Numbered from the stretch's first letter, positions 46,311-57,362 are shown. The stretch: 64,000 nucleotides of DNA from Flaccisagitta enflata (GCA_965153355.1 OZ231127.1:46128001-46192000); one strand, 5' to 3'. Program-made: numbers and translations. The notes: generated from the letters alone by a model not told the origin.

Positions 46311-46830
46311 AGACCTCTTCCTTCCTCGGCCTTTCTTCTCAACCCCCCCCCTCCACCCACTCTCTCTCCCATCCGCAATCACCCGCAATCATCTGTAGCT
46401 CTACTCCCTCTGCCGCCTCTCCCATTGTTGCAAAAAACGTATTTGTATATTCGTAAATGGTTTCCAAGCCGAATCATTATCACGTTCATAATCATCATCA
46501 TCGTCATCATCATTATCTTCGACAACAGCATCTTGAATTCGTCGCCGTTGTAATCGTCATCATCGTCAAAGTCCTCACCGCGCCATTTGCTTATCTTGTC
46601 CTTGACATCGATCATCATCATCGTGATCGCGATCAAATGTTGTGATACAGATATAAAGATAGAAAGTTAGCTAGAAAGATAGATAGATATATGGATAGAT
46701 AGCAATATTTAGATAGATTTGGTGATGTATTGATTTACAACTTGACTGAGTGATCAAAAACATAGAGGAGACATAAGCGCTATATAACTTTTATGAGGGA
46801 AAGTGGATGATGTCTAAAAGATGAACAAAA
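46311..46830. other. No gene accepted; (ATC)n-rich
   Basis: 46470-46640 is rich in ATC/GTC triplets. A minus frame reads DVKDKISKWRGEDFDDDDDY between repeat-derived segments, too biased to accept as coding. Confidence 0.4.
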
Positions 46831-47058
46831 AAGGCTATGACAGATCTAACCAACAGACAAGGCGCGCGGATGATGATAAATTTGGTTTTACCGCCAGACA
46901 AGTTCCACAGATCCAAGTGTGATCATGAGAGTAAGCAATTTCGCTGGAAATGGTTCGTTTTACACGAAAGTTATCTCGGGAATGACAGAGGCGAACATTC
47001 CACTGAAGAAAGTTTTTTTTATCAGAAAAACATACATGTAAAGAAAGTTGTTTAAGCA
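46831..47058 (+). other. Possible exon, weak
   Basis: A plus-strand frame reads MINLVLPPDKFHRSKCDHES, KQFRWKWFVLHESYLGNDRG, EHSTEESFFYQK. FRWKWFVL faintly recalls the strand of PH domains, and a donor-like GTAAGC lies at 46931. No acceptor was settled and no neighbouring exon found. Confidence 0.18.
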
Positions 47059-47504
47059 TTTTCTTTTGACAAAAAACAACGAATCTTGTAAATTTCAGCA
47101 AAGGACGAGAGGGGATCCGAAGGTCGTTGTCGTTGTCAATGTCGTCGTTATTCTTTCTAAAGTCTCTCGCTTCGCATGTTAAATAAAAGCTTGTTGTTCT
47201 TCGGCATGTGTCCGTCTAAAAGTCAAAAAAGAAGAAGAAGAAGAAGATAAAACCTTCTTCTCGGTTGCTAAGAGATCTTTCTTCTTTTCTGCCTTTATGC
47301 TTCTCTCGCGTTCTCCTTCTCGCTATCTCTGTCTCTAACAATATTCCCCTTTGTCTCTATCTTTATCTCTTTGGCCGTTGTCCTTTCTGAAGCTTAAAAG
47401 AACGCAAGTGCATAGAGAGAGAGAGACCGAGCGGCCTATTAGAAAGAGAGAATGAGAAAAACACAGAGAGAGATCCCACATCGATCTTCACTTAATCATT
47501 TCTT

Positions 47505-47565
47505 CTTCTTCATCTTCTTCTTCTTCTTCTTCTTCTTCTTCTTCTTCTTCTTCAATCTTCTTCTT
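47505..47565. repeat. (TTC)n microsatellite
   Basis: About 60 bp. 47060-47500 upstream has CTCTTT-rich low-complexity sequence and no gene. Confidence 0.9.
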
Positions 47566-47590
47566 CTTGAGCAGCTCCGCTCACCCATCA

Positions 47591-47967
47591 TTCTTTTTGG
47601 GTAGCGGCTCCAAAGGGCCGATGTCCTGTAGGACACAGGGGTGATTTTCCATCCATCCATCCATCCGTCCGTCCGTCCGTCCCCCCCTGAAGCTTCTCAA
47701 GCCTCCCCATAGAATAACATGGGAAATTGATAAAATGCAAACTTCCCATTGAATAATATGGAAAATTGATGAAAAAAGAAAAAAAATATGAAATTCCTAT
47801 TGAATAACATGGGAAATTGATGCAAAATTGAAAATATGCAAAACTTCCATTGAATATCATGGAAAATCGCTCCAATGGCCTCAAATATGCCCTCTCAGGT
47901 TGATGGAAATTCACCTATGTCCCACATGACATCGACCCTTTGGGGCTGCTGCGTTGCTCTCACTCCA
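47591..47967. mobile_element. GGGCAGCGGCCCC foldback element, GATGTCCTGTAGG type
   Basis: The left arm is TTTTTGGGTAGCGGCTCCAA, AGGGCCGATGTCCTGTAGGA, CACAGGG. The interior is units with GGGAAATTGAT and CCATTGAATAACATGG. The right arm is CCTATGTCCCACATGACATC, GACCCTTTGGGGCTGCTG. Same architecture as 3387-3880 with a different arm sequence. Confidence 0.8.
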
Positions 47968-48600
47968 CTTTTTGGGCAGCGGCCCCAAAGGGCCGATGTC
48001 CTGTAGGACACAGGGGGGAATTTCCAGACGTCCGTCCTTCCGTCCGTCCTTCCGTCCCCCCCGTCCTTCCGTCCCCGAGAATAACAAGGAATTATAAAAT
48101 GCACTCTAAATGGTTTTTGCCCTATCATGGGAAATTGGCAGCCCATGCAGAACCTGCATGGATAATGGCTCTCAGGCCCTCACATCACTTTAAATTGTCC
48201 CTCCCCAGCCCCAAATGCCTGACTCAATGATTCACTTAACTGGCCCCAGCCTCAATTAGCCACTCCAGGCCCCAGCACCCTCAGGCCCAATTCACCTTCT
48301 GGGCCCTCATGACCCAATCTGCCCTCAAATCCACCTTTTCTGTCCTCCAGGCCTCAAAATGAAATTCCTATCTGAATAACAGGATTGATGCTGAAAATAT
48401 GCAAAACTTCCATTGAATATCATGGAAAATCGCTCCAGGCCTCAAATATGCCCTCTAAGGACGTATGGAAATTCACCTATGTCCCACATGACATCGACCC
48501 TTTGGGGCTGCTGCGTTGCTCTCACTCCACTAGTTCAGCTATCACTCCAAGCAGGGCATTGGGTACCGCTGACCATGTGCGATCCTTGGATGACTTTTTT
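47968..48600. mobile_element. GGGCAGCGGCCCC foldback element, second copy
   Basis: TTTTTGGGCAGCGGCCCCAA, GATGTCCTGTAGGACACAGG, C-rich units with GGCCCTCA and GCCCCAG, then CATGACATCGACCCTTTGGG and a tail AAGCAGGGCATTGGGTACCG, CTGACCATGTGCGATCC. Confidence 0.8.
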
Positions 48601-48754
48601 GTTTTTGCATGCGCAGACATGCATCAAAAAGTCTTTCTATTGATCGCATTTGAAATCAGATAAAAAGACAGCTAAATGAATACTCAAAAACACCCTCACA
48701 GAAGAGCAACTATGATTCTAAACATGTTTTCTTGTTTTTGCATGCTGGTCGTGA

Positions 48755-49245
48755 GAGGGGCAGCAGCCCAAAGGAGCCAATGGCCTATGCTTGGCTTGAA
48801 TTTGAGCATGGAGGCTTGTAAATAAACATGGAGGCTGGAATTTAAGCCTCAAGGCTGGGATTTGAGCCACGACGCTGGGATTCAAGCCTTGAGGCTAAGA
48901 TTTGAGTCTTGAAGCTGGGATTTGAGACTCGAGGCTGGGATTTGAATTTTAAAGCTAGGATTTTAGTGTCAAGGCCAGTATTTGTACCTCAAGGCTGGTA
49001 TTTGAGCCTTGAGGCTTAGAGTTGAGCTTTGAGGCTGGGAGCCTCGAGGAGCTCGAGGAGCTGGGAGCCTCGAGGCTGGGATTTGAGCCACAAGGCTGGG
49101 ATTCAAGCCTTGAGGCTAGGATTTGAGCCTGAAAGCTAGGGTTAGAGTCCCAAGGTGGTGGACGGACAAAGAAAAAGGAGCAGAAATTTCCCCTATGTAT
49201 GAAAGCATAGGTCATTAGCCCCTTCAGGGCCGCTGCCCAAAAGGA
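48755..49245. mobile_element. GGGCAGCGGCCCC foldback element, GGCCTATGCTT type
   Basis: The left arm GGGCAGCAGCCCAAAGGAGC, CAATGGCCTATGCTT and the right arm GAAAGCATAGGTCATTAGCC, CCTTCAGGGCCGCTGCCC enclose about fifteen 20-bp units (GAGGCTGGGATTTGAGCCTC). Confidence 0.85.
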
Positions 49246-49289
49246 AGAGAAAACCAAAAAAATCTAGTTAACAAATAGATATCATTATG

Positions 49290-49370
49290 GGCTTACTTAC
49301 CGTCCTACCTACCCATGGATGGACCTACTTACAAACCCTGTTGTAGAGATGTGAGGACGCATCTAGGAAC
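49290..49370 (+). mobile_element. AACAAGGCC-element 3' relic
   Basis: CTACCTACCCATGGATGGAC, AACCCTGTTGTAGAGATGTG, AGGACGCATCTAGGA: a 3' module with the AGATGTGAGGACGCATCT palindrome, another arm variant. Confidence 0.65.
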
Positions 49371-49921
49371 TGTGAAGGACAGTGCAGACAACTCAAAAAA
49401 AAAAAAGACGCACCTGCTCATAAATTCATAAAACAGATACAAAGAACAATTTAAACTATTTTCCATTGAGACAGTTTGAAAGATTTTGAAAAAAAATTCA
49501 ATCTAGACCAATCCCAGGTCTGTGTCTTGAACGGTAAGAACCTAGAGCCCTGCAAAAAGAAGCACTGATTTGCAAAAATGCCATTTTTAAAGGGATTGTG
49601 AAACTGGAATGGGCAAAGATTTTATTCAAACTAATGCTATTTCTAAACAAAAAACAAGGCCAACACCTATAAGTCGCAGGCGGGACATAGATAACTTAAG
49701 ATGACTTAAATTGACTTAAAATGACTAAAAATGACCTTTAATTACTTCAAACGACTTAAATGCCTAAATTGACCCTTTTGACTTAAGTGACTATATATGA
49801 CTGAATGTGACTTAAAATGACTTAAAATGAGTTAGAATGACATAGAATGACTTAGAATGACATAGAATGACTTAGAATGACATAGAATGACTTAGAATGA
49901 CTTAAATTGCCTTAAAATGAC

Positions 49922-50329
49922 ATAGCTACATCATCATTTGGTAATTTGTTTGCTATAAATAATAGGGATATGTTAACTACTTTGCATTTTTTTATTTTGG
50001 GTTGACATGAAATGTTTGAGGGAATGGTCTCATTCAGTGGAAAGGGTTTTGATTTTAGGTTGTGGGTTGCATGAACCTTTTACAATGGGAAGATCAGATG
50101 GATGTGAGGGACTACGCCTCCACAGTTCAGCACAATCATCTGGCACTCTTTCTTGTCAATGGCACTTGTAGCAAACAGGTTAAAATTATGGATCTTTTCT
50201 TTCTGGTTGGATTGTTGTCTTATATTATTTCATGATAATGCTAAGATAGACTTAGTTATTTTGACTACTAGGGATAGTTGTGATGGGTCCGGATTAAACA
50301 CCAGTGAGAGCTCCAAAGGCTCTCATCCT
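49922..50329. repeat. 408-bp direct repeat, copy 1
   Basis: TAGCTACATCATCATTTGGT to AGAGCTCCAAAGGCTCTCAT. Nearly identical to 50489-50891; one difference is TCTGGCACTC here versus TCTGGTACTC in copy 2. Confidence 0.93.
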
Positions 50330-50488
50330 TAAGTAAAGTGGGGTTGAGTAGTAATGTTGTCCAACTTTCATATATTTCAGTACCATGGTATAGAATGCCG
50401 GCGATCCCATATGGTTGATTCTCGATTCTTGCCTCTAATGGTATGGTTTTTAACAACATTGCCTTTGAGATCTAGATTATCCTAGGAT
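50330..50488. other. Spacer between 408-bp repeats
   Basis: Begins TTAAGTAAAGTGGGGTTGAG. The junction of repeat and spacer also occurs at 40292-40400 (inverted) and in diverged form at 45700-45800, so that order is the older one. Confidence 0.7.
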
Positions 50489-50891
50489 AGCTACATCATC
50501 ATTTGGTAATTTGTTTGCTATAAATAATAGGGATATGTTAACTACTTTGCATTTTTTTATTTTGGGTTGACATGAAATGTTTGAGGGAATGGTCTCATTC
50601 AGTGGAAAGGGTTTTGATTTTAGGTTGTGGGTTGCATGAACCTTTTACAATGGGAAGATCAGATGGATGTGAGGGACTACGCGTCCACAGTTCAGCACAA
50701 TCATCTGGTACTCTTTCTTGTCAATGGCACTTGTAGCAAACAGGTTAAAATTATGGATCTTTTCTTTCTGGTTGGATTGTTGTCTTATATTATTTCATGA
50801 TAATGCTAAGATAGACTTAGTTATTTTGACTACTAGGGATAGTTGTGATGGGTCCGGATTAAACACCAGTGAGAGCTCCAAAGGCTCTCAT
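50489..50891. repeat. 408-bp direct repeat, copy 2
   Basis: Second copy. The flanking sequence ACTTAAATTGCCTTAAAATG occurs on both sides of the whole block (49856-49925 and 50892-50961), a direct duplication of about 70 bp. Confidence 0.93.
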
Positions 50892-51788
50892 CATGACATA
50901 GAATGACTTAGAATGACATAGAATGACTTAGAATGACTTAAATTGCCTTAAAATGACATAGAATGACTTAAAATGATGAAAAGGACTATATTGACTAAAA
51001 TGACAATGATTTAAAATGACTAAGAATGACTAAGAATGACAATGACAATGATTATAAATGACAATGACAATGACAATGATTTAAAATGACTAAGAATGAC
51101 TAAGAATGACTTAGAACGACTTAGAATGACTTTAAATGACTTATAATGGCTAAAAATAACTTAAAATGGCTCAATATAAAAGTGAGAAAAAAAAGTAGAG
51201 TGTGACCAACCGACCAACCAACCGACTGACGGACAAAGCGGGGTGTAGAGTATCGTGCCTGCGACTAAAAATAGGATTACCAGATTGGCGCCATATGAAA
51301 ATACTTTTGAAGGGTTTTCAAATGATTTAAAATTCTTATAGGTTCTACAAAGACTCATAGTCATAGGCAAAATTAGCCATTTCAAAGTACATTATTTTTT
51401 TATCCGTGTGGTATTTGGCCTAGAAAGAGATCGGGACTCCTATTCCCTATTTGAATCATTCGCCCTTTCCTGGTCAAGGAATTAACAGGGCAGGGGGAAG
51501 ATGGAATGGTAAGAACTTTTTGGCCAAAATTTGGAAATGGCCAAAATTTGGAAATGACAGTATGTAATTATGAGATCAGGCTGAATGATAGAAAATGTAG
51601 ATAGGAAATTGTTTTTAAAGAAATCTTTCAATATTTAGTTTTTTTCAACTGCATTATAGTTTCATGGAAGCATTTGTTTCTTCATGCATATAGTTTTTTT
51701 TCATATCAGGATCCTTTATCAAAAATCATTTGGAAAAAAGTCGAAGAATACATTCGGCTTTTTCAGACCTGCGGCGGAATTTGATATT

Positions 51789-52125
51789 AGGGTCACTGAA
51801 AGTATGGTTAAATCTGAATTTAGTGTTCCTCGCGGGAGAAATGTCTCCATTTCCACCACAGATGATGACTCTAAAATCTGGTAATAATCAGATAAAATCT
51901 ACTCATGACCGCCACCCAACCCCTTTTCTCATTGTAAAACATAGGGCTGGAATAAGATCAGAATCCTTTTTATGCATTTTCTATGGGATATAATGAGAGT
52001 GGCGGTCATGAGTAAACTTTATCTGATCATCACCAGATTTTAGGGTCATCATCCGTGATGGAAATGGTCACGTTTCTCCCGCGAGGAAGATGAAATTCGA
52101 CTTTGACCATATTTTTGGTCACCCT
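51789..52125. mobile_element. MULE-like MITE, 337 bp
   Basis: Long inverted arms: AGGGTCACTGAAAGTATGG versus AGGGTGACCAAAAATATGG at the tips, then CCTCGCGGGAGAAA, ATGACTCTAAAATCTGGT and ACTCATGACCGCCAC. A 10-bp target duplication ATTTGATATT (51779-51788, 52126-52135) fits the 9-11 bp of Mutator-like elements. Confidence 0.9.
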
Positions 52126-52379
52126 ATTTGATATTCCCTTTTTCTTGCGAGTGGTTTGCAAAAGTTGGTGTTTTTGGGGGGGCAAACAAGTCTATGCATG
52201 AAATGGATAGTTTAGAAAGAGCTAAATTTTCTCTTTCAGATTGCGCAAAGCAGTGCAATCTATTGTTTTCTTATTATAATTTTTTGATTCTTTTTTAAAT
52301 CTTTTTTGAATCTTTTTTTTTTCCGCATTTTTTTTGCATTTTTTGTATTTTTCTTTAAAATGAGGTATTGAGTCTGTCT

Positions 52380-52386
<7 letters not shown>

Positions 52387-52428
<42 letters not shown>
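52387..52428. repeat. (CT)n microsatellite
   Basis: About 42 bp of CT followed by GTCTGTCTG. Confidence 0.9.
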
Positions 52429-52429
<1 letters not shown>

Positions 52430-52432
<3 letters not shown>

Positions 52433-52600
52433 GTCTGGGTAGGTCGTGTTACTTAGAATCTGAGTGGCAAGAATTTTGAAATTCTCATCATTTAGATTCT
52501 TAGTGATGAGAATTGTATTCTCATAACTTAGATTGTCTATCTTTCTATCTTTTTCTCATTACTCAGAATCTAAGTTATGAGAATTTTTCCCCATCATTTC
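52430..52600. repeat. AATCTGAGTTATGAGAA repeat, copy 1
   Basis: Contains TTACTTAGAATCTGAGTGGC, TTCTCATCATTTAGATTC, TTCTCATAACTTAGATTGTC and TTACTCAGAATCTAAGTTAT. The same material occurs inverted at 54283-54415; both copies are bordered by CT/GA arrays. Confidence 0.75.
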
Positions 52601-52637
52601 ATTCACTATTTTTTTTTTACTTGTTTGTCTGTCTGCT

Positions 52638-52754
<117 letters not shown>

Positions 52755-53133
52755 CTCTTGCTCTCTCTTTTTTTCTCTCATTCTCTTATGCAAAATAGCA
52801 AAATAAAAATTAAAAATTTTCGTGGGAGGTAGAATTCTGTGAATTGATTAGTATTCCTGACAGAGCAAACAACTAGCTCATTGACCCAATGTCACCAATA
52901 GCTTGGCTCTATCATCCAAGGTAAAATCACAATTTTGTAATTGTTGACACATGACATCACTTTTTCCACCAAATACCACAGACTGATGCAATGCAGTAAC
53001 ATTGTAACAAAGTAACAAAGTAACTGAATGCTTTTGTTGACCTGTTCTCATAAAAGAACTACCCAATGGATGGATACAAATTCCTCCCTCCTCAATTCTT
53101 CTGTTCATTTAGTCCCCACTTTGTAGTGATTTT

Positions 53134-53262
53134 TCACTGGCCACCAATCATGTCTCGAAATGTAAGGGAGAGGATGAAGATGACAACCTGAATCGCAACT
53201 TCTATCACGGCGAAACCAAAGATGATGAAGATGATGTTGATGATGCCAACAGAGTAAGCACT
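53134..53262 (-). other. Possible terminal exon with membrane helix, weak
   Basis: A minus frame reads AYSVGIINIIFIIFGFAVIE and VAIQVVIFILSLTFRDMIGG, Gln, stop. The hydrophobic stretch of about 28 residues could be a last transmembrane helix (tetraspanin-like in style). Part of it comes from ATC-rich sequence, and upstream it runs straight into a transposon with no clear acceptor. Probably a fragment at best. Confidence 0.2.
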
Positions 53263-53383
53263 TTTTAGGCAGCGGCAAACACAGGAGTGAACCATTACAT
53301 ATGTCCCTGGTCTGACCTCACTACCTTGAAACAGCAATGAAGCAGGGCAATGGATACTGCTAACCATATGCAATCCTTGGATG
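53263..53383. mobile_element. GGGCAGCGGCCCC foldback relic
   Basis: TTTAGGCAGCGGCAAACACA at one end and AAGCAGGGCAATGGATACTG, CTAACCATATGCAATCC at the other: a shortened element with arm and tail but little interior. Confidence 0.6.
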
Positions 53384-53823
53384 CAGGCCCGGCCAGAGGG
53401 GGTTTACCCCATCTGAGATGGGAGGCCCGGGCACCAGTGAGACCTGTAAAAGCCTTTATAATACAAGAAAAATGAAAAAAACCAAAAGAGGAAAAAAAAG
53501 AAAAAAAAAGAAAAAAACAAAAACAAGAAACAAAAAGAAAAAAAAAAAAAAAGAAAAAAAAAGAAAAAAAAATAGAAAAGAAGAAAGAAAAGAGAAAAAA
53601 AGGGGGGAAATAGAGACAAAAAATTATAAGAAAATGAAAAAAGAAAGGCTCTATCCAAGTTACATGTTCAGGAGGTTGAAGTTTCAGCACTGGAATAAAC
53701 TTTAAGGCAGTGAAAAATATTGCAATAGTTGAAATATTAGGAGTAAAGGAGGGGGCTGAAGGGGGAGGGGAGTCCAACCAAGGGAGCCAGCAGAGGGGCC
53801 CGCCATATCTCTGGCCGGGCCTG
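53384..53823. mobile_element. Probable hAT element, 440 bp
   Basis: The ends CAGGCCCGGCCAGAG are inverted and perfect over 15 bp, a hAT-style CAGGxCCGGCC terminus. The 8-bp flanks CTTGGATG and CTTGCATA agree at six of eight positions. The interior is AAAAAG-rich, without a transposase. Confidence 0.75.
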
Positions 53824-53864
53824 CTTGCATATTGTAAGACTGAATAGAAACACAAATTTACACA

Positions 53865-54216
<352 letters not shown>

Positions 54217-54282
54217 AAGGAGGAAGAGCGACAAAGAGCAACAAAAACACTGAATTTAGAGAAAAATCTAAGTTATTAGAAA

Positions 54283-54415
54283 AAGATAGAAAGACAGACA
54301 ATCTGAGTTATGAGAAATAACAAAATTGTAAAATTCTCATAACATGGAATCTGACTTATGAGAAAAGTGTTAAATTCTAAGTAACGCGACTTAGAAAAAT
54401 CTAAATAACGAGATT
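54283..54415. repeat. AATCTGAGTTATGAGAA repeat, copy 2 (inverted)
   Basis: AATCTGAGTTATGAGAA, AAATTCTCATAACATGG, AATCTGACTTATGAGAAAAG, AATTCTAAGTAACGCGAC. Inverted relative to 52430-52600. Confidence 0.75.
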
Positions 54416-54437
54416 TTCCCGTCTGTCTGTCTGTCTA

Positions 54438-54583
<146 letters not shown>

Positions 54584-54893
54584 CTGTCTGTTTACCTCTC
54601 TTTATCTAATTTTCTCTGCTAATTTGTTTTCTCTCTGTTTATCTTTCTGTCTGTCTGACAAACTAGGAATTCATAAGAAGGAGGTGCAATTTCCGTCAGT
54701 ATGACTGGAGGAGGGCGTATCGTGGTACATTACCAGATTAACAGAAGATCAAGATAAGTTGGGTGTAGCACAACTTTGAAAAAAAGAAAATCATTTGGGC
54801 ATGGGCATAGGCGCAAAAACAGCGTCTCACCGCCAGAATTACGACTGACCAGCTTATCTAATCCAACAAATTCACGAGTACGTAACAAGGCCG

Positions 54894-55035
54894 GATACAC
54901 GGCTGTACCCCAGTCGCGTGTGGATGGACAGGGGACCGTATTTGAGGTCGTTAGAGCATTTGGGCAGGAGCAGTGAAGCCAAAGATCGCTGAAACATTTT
55001 GACGGACTGACAGACAAACGGACAAACCAGTCGCG
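54894..55035 (+). mobile_element. AACAAGGCC element, 3' end decayed
   Basis: AACAAGGCCGGATACACGGC, AGTCGCGTGTGGATGGACAG, CATTTGGGCAGGAGCAGTGA, a GACGGACTGACAGAC tract, then AGTCGCGTATTTATCC instead of a full palindrome. Confidence 0.85.
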
Positions 55036-55201
55036 TATTTATCCGAGGTCAAAATGATCCCTGATTTTTTTCACCACTCTTTCCAAATAAAACCACTACA
55101 ATCGAAAAGATTACAAAGAACGAATTTCAAGAAAATAGCGCTACCCGGAAATTCTCTCTTTGAGGGTTTTGGAAGAATTTTAAAATGCTTGCTTGCATCT
55201 C

Positions 55202-55394
55202 TTTTTAGGTCGCGTGTTACGCGACTCTACACCCCACTTTGTCGGTCGGTCGTTCGGTCTTACGGTTTCCATTTTTTACGGCGTTTTTGAGCATTTTGAG
55301 CTCACTGCTCCTGCCCAAATGCCCCAGTGACCTTCTCCATCACTGCCCTTGCCCACCCGCAGGCGACTAGGGTAGCCGTGCATCCGGCCTTGTT
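55202..55394 (-). mobile_element. AACAAGGCC element, full length (reverse)
   Basis: On the minus strand: AACAAGGCCGGATGCACGGC, AGTCGCCTGCGGGTGGGCAA, CATTTGGGCAGGAGCAGTGA, a CCGAACGACCGACC tract, GTAGAGTCGCGTAACACGCG, ACCTAAAAA. Confidence 0.9.
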
Positions 55395-55724
55395 TGTTAC
55401 CCATGTGGTACATGTTCAATCGGGGCTCTGAATCCACCTAAGCCGATCACTTCAGGTCAACTAGCGTAATACTCTCGGGGGGGGGGCGCTGTGGGGGTAT
55501 GTCAAACGCTGTTTTAGGTGTCTTTCCATCCATCGGTCCCTCGACCCTACATATTTGACAGATGTTTAGCACAAAATTCAATACGCAGAGATACAGTCAG
55601 GACGTAACATTACCCGGTTGCATAATCCATAAAATCCCACCCTGATAAAAAAAAGAAACACCTAACGCCACTTTATCACACTCAACCCACCTGCACAAAT
55701 CCATGAAATACCATTATGATGAAA
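55395..55724. other. No gene seen
   Basis: A G-run at 55479 and the repeated phrase AATCCATAAAATCCCACCCT (also near 55930) are the only features. Confidence 0.4.
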
Positions 55725-55894
55725 AACAAGGCCGGATACACGGCAATCCAGTCGCGGACGGTTGGGTAGGAACAGTAGGGCAAAAAACACTCGGAATTCA
55801 AAAATGTTACGGACAGACCGATGGAACGACGGACCGACGGTTGGACTGACCGACCGACAAAGTAAGGTGTAGAGTCTCGTGTACGCGACTAAAA
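55725..55894 (+). mobile_element. AACAAGGCC element, GCGGAC subfamily
   Basis: AACAAGGCCGGATACACGGC, AGTCGCGGACGGTTGGGTAG, AAAAAACACTCGGAATTCAA, a (GACGGACC) tract, GGTGTAGAGTCTCGTGTACG, CGACTAAAAA. The 3' arm GTACGCGACT differs from the tag's complement at one base. Confidence 0.9.
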
Positions 55895-55958
55895 ACCTAA
55901 CTCCATTTTATCCCACTCATACCAACTACACGATCCATCAAATCCCACCCTCATGAGG

Positions 55959-56155
55959 AACAAGGCCGGACACGCGGCTACCCCAGTCGCGTGCGGGTGG
56001 GCAGGGGCCATATTTGAGGTCACTTGATCATTTGGGTGGGAGCAGTGAGGCCAAAAACCTTAAAAACCCGGAAATAGTAAAATGTGACAGACGGGTGGAC
56101 GGACCAACGGACGGACCGATGGACCGACGGACCGACAAGGCGGGGAGAAGAGTCT
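55959..56155 (+). mobile_element. AACAAGGCC element, 3' palindrome lost
   Basis: AACAAGGCCGGACACGCGGC, AGTCGCGTGCGGGTGGGCAG, GATCATTTGGGTGGGAGCAG, a GGACCGATGGACCGACG tract, GGCGGGGAGAAGAGTCTAAC. Confidence 0.88.
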
Positions 56156-56432
56156 AACCCATGACCAATTGAATGTTCATAGTCCTGGTTGTTAATAATC
56201 AAGAAAAGGACTCGCCTTTTCTGACACGACTAACAAGTACAATTGCCATGTAAAAACTTGAAGTAAGGTTTATCTATCAAAAACTATGAAGATCAGGAGA
56301 ATGGAAATGATTGATATGGATAATGACAACTCGGGCATCCATTTTGATCACCAAGACCTCATCATTTTTCCGAAAAAATGCTTAGTCTTTGAAGAATCCA
56401 AAGAGGCAACTTCTACCCAGAGCAATAGGTTT

Positions 56433-56436
<4 letters not shown>

Positions 56437-56530
<94 letters not shown>
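56437..56530. repeat. (TTG)n microsatellite
   Basis: About 94 bp of TTG; poly-L and poly-C frames are artefacts. Confidence 0.95.
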
Positions 56531-56606
56531 ATCGCCGTCGTTTTGTTTTCGTTGTAATTGTTAATGTTGATGTGGTGGTGGTGGTGGTGGTGGTTGTTGT
56601 TGTTGG

Positions 56607-56781
56607 TTTTTAGTCGCGGACACGCGACTCTACACCTTGCCGTGTCGGTCGGTAGATCGGTAGGTCGGTCCGTCGGTCCGTCGGTCCGTCCGTCCGTCGC
56701 ATTTTTGAATTCCGAGCGGTTTTCGAATTACTGCTCCTGCCCAACCGTCCGCGACTGGATTGCCGTGTATCCGGCCATGTT
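56607..56781 (-). mobile_element. AACAAGGCC element, GCGGAC subfamily (reverse)
   Basis: On the minus strand: ACATGGCCGGATACACGGCA, tag AGTCGCGGAC, AATTCGAAAACCGCTCGGAA, a (GGAC)n tract, AGAGTCGCGTGTCCGCGACT, AAAAA. The 3' GTCCGCGACT is the exact complement of the tag. Confidence 0.92.
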
Positions 56782-57229
56782 TTTTTTTGTCTTTGTATGT
56801 TCATTCGTTCGTTGGAATGAAGGAAAGAAACTAACGAACATACAAAGACAAAAAAGAAAATATATAGATGCGTATTGCGTAAAGTCGAAAGAAAGAAGGT
56901 TATTTCCTCCCTAATAGATGTCGCTTGTTAGAGTCAAGAATATCCCTTTTCAATCCATCCAAACGACTGTTAACATTCAAAGTCAAAGTCACGGATCCTC
57001 CTCGTTACTCGGTTCGACCCTGGATAGGTGAGTGTTACTAATATTAAATCACAATGTAATTCAGTTCTAGACCTTAGGGTAAAGTAAAGTTTATTAATCC
57101 ATTTGACGCACAATTTCCTTGCCATTGTAATGTCAATCTCATTCAATAGGGACGCACCAATTTCATCTTGGCAATATTCTTTACATTCTTTGCATTCATT
57201 TCATTGGGGGTTAAACGTATAGAGGGTCG
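56782..57229. other. No gene seen
   Basis: Short inverted phrase GTCTTTGTATGTTCATTCGT / CGAACATACAAAGAC at 56790-56850, otherwise unremarkable. Confidence 0.4.
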
Positions 57230-57300
57230 TGAAAGTTCACTAAGGCATTTGGGCAGGAGCAGTGAGATAGAAAATGCCAAAAAAGTAACAGTCTTAAAAG
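57230..57300 (+). mobile_element. AACAAGGCC-element body fragment
   Basis: AAGGCATTTGGGCAGGAGCA, GTGAGATAGAAAATGCCAAA: the central block only. Confidence 0.6.
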
Positions 57301-57362
57301 CATCAAATGGTCGGCGGTACCGTGCCCTGCTTAATTAGTTTTTTTTGCTGAAGTTGAGGGAG

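Larger units (their letters stand above)
49653..51270 (+). mobile_element. AACAAGGCC element, 1.6 kb, AATGACTTA body with insertion
   Basis: AACAAGGCCAACACCTATAA, tag AGTCGCAGGC, degenerate ATGACTTAAA/ACATAGAATG units, an inserted block (49922-50891), more units, AAAGTAGAGTGTGACCAACC, a CCGACC tract, GGTGTAGAGTATCGTGCCTG and CGACTAAAA. The 3' GCCTGCGACT is the exact complement of this copy's unusual tag AGTCGCAGGC. Longest element of the family seen with both ends. Confidence 0.88.

Noticed and set aside
46379-46645. Acidic exon reading DVKDKISKWRGEDFDDDDDY
   Set aside because: Surrounded by ATC/GAT triplet repeats and Met runs; no splice borders in the right phase for the HMG-box gene.
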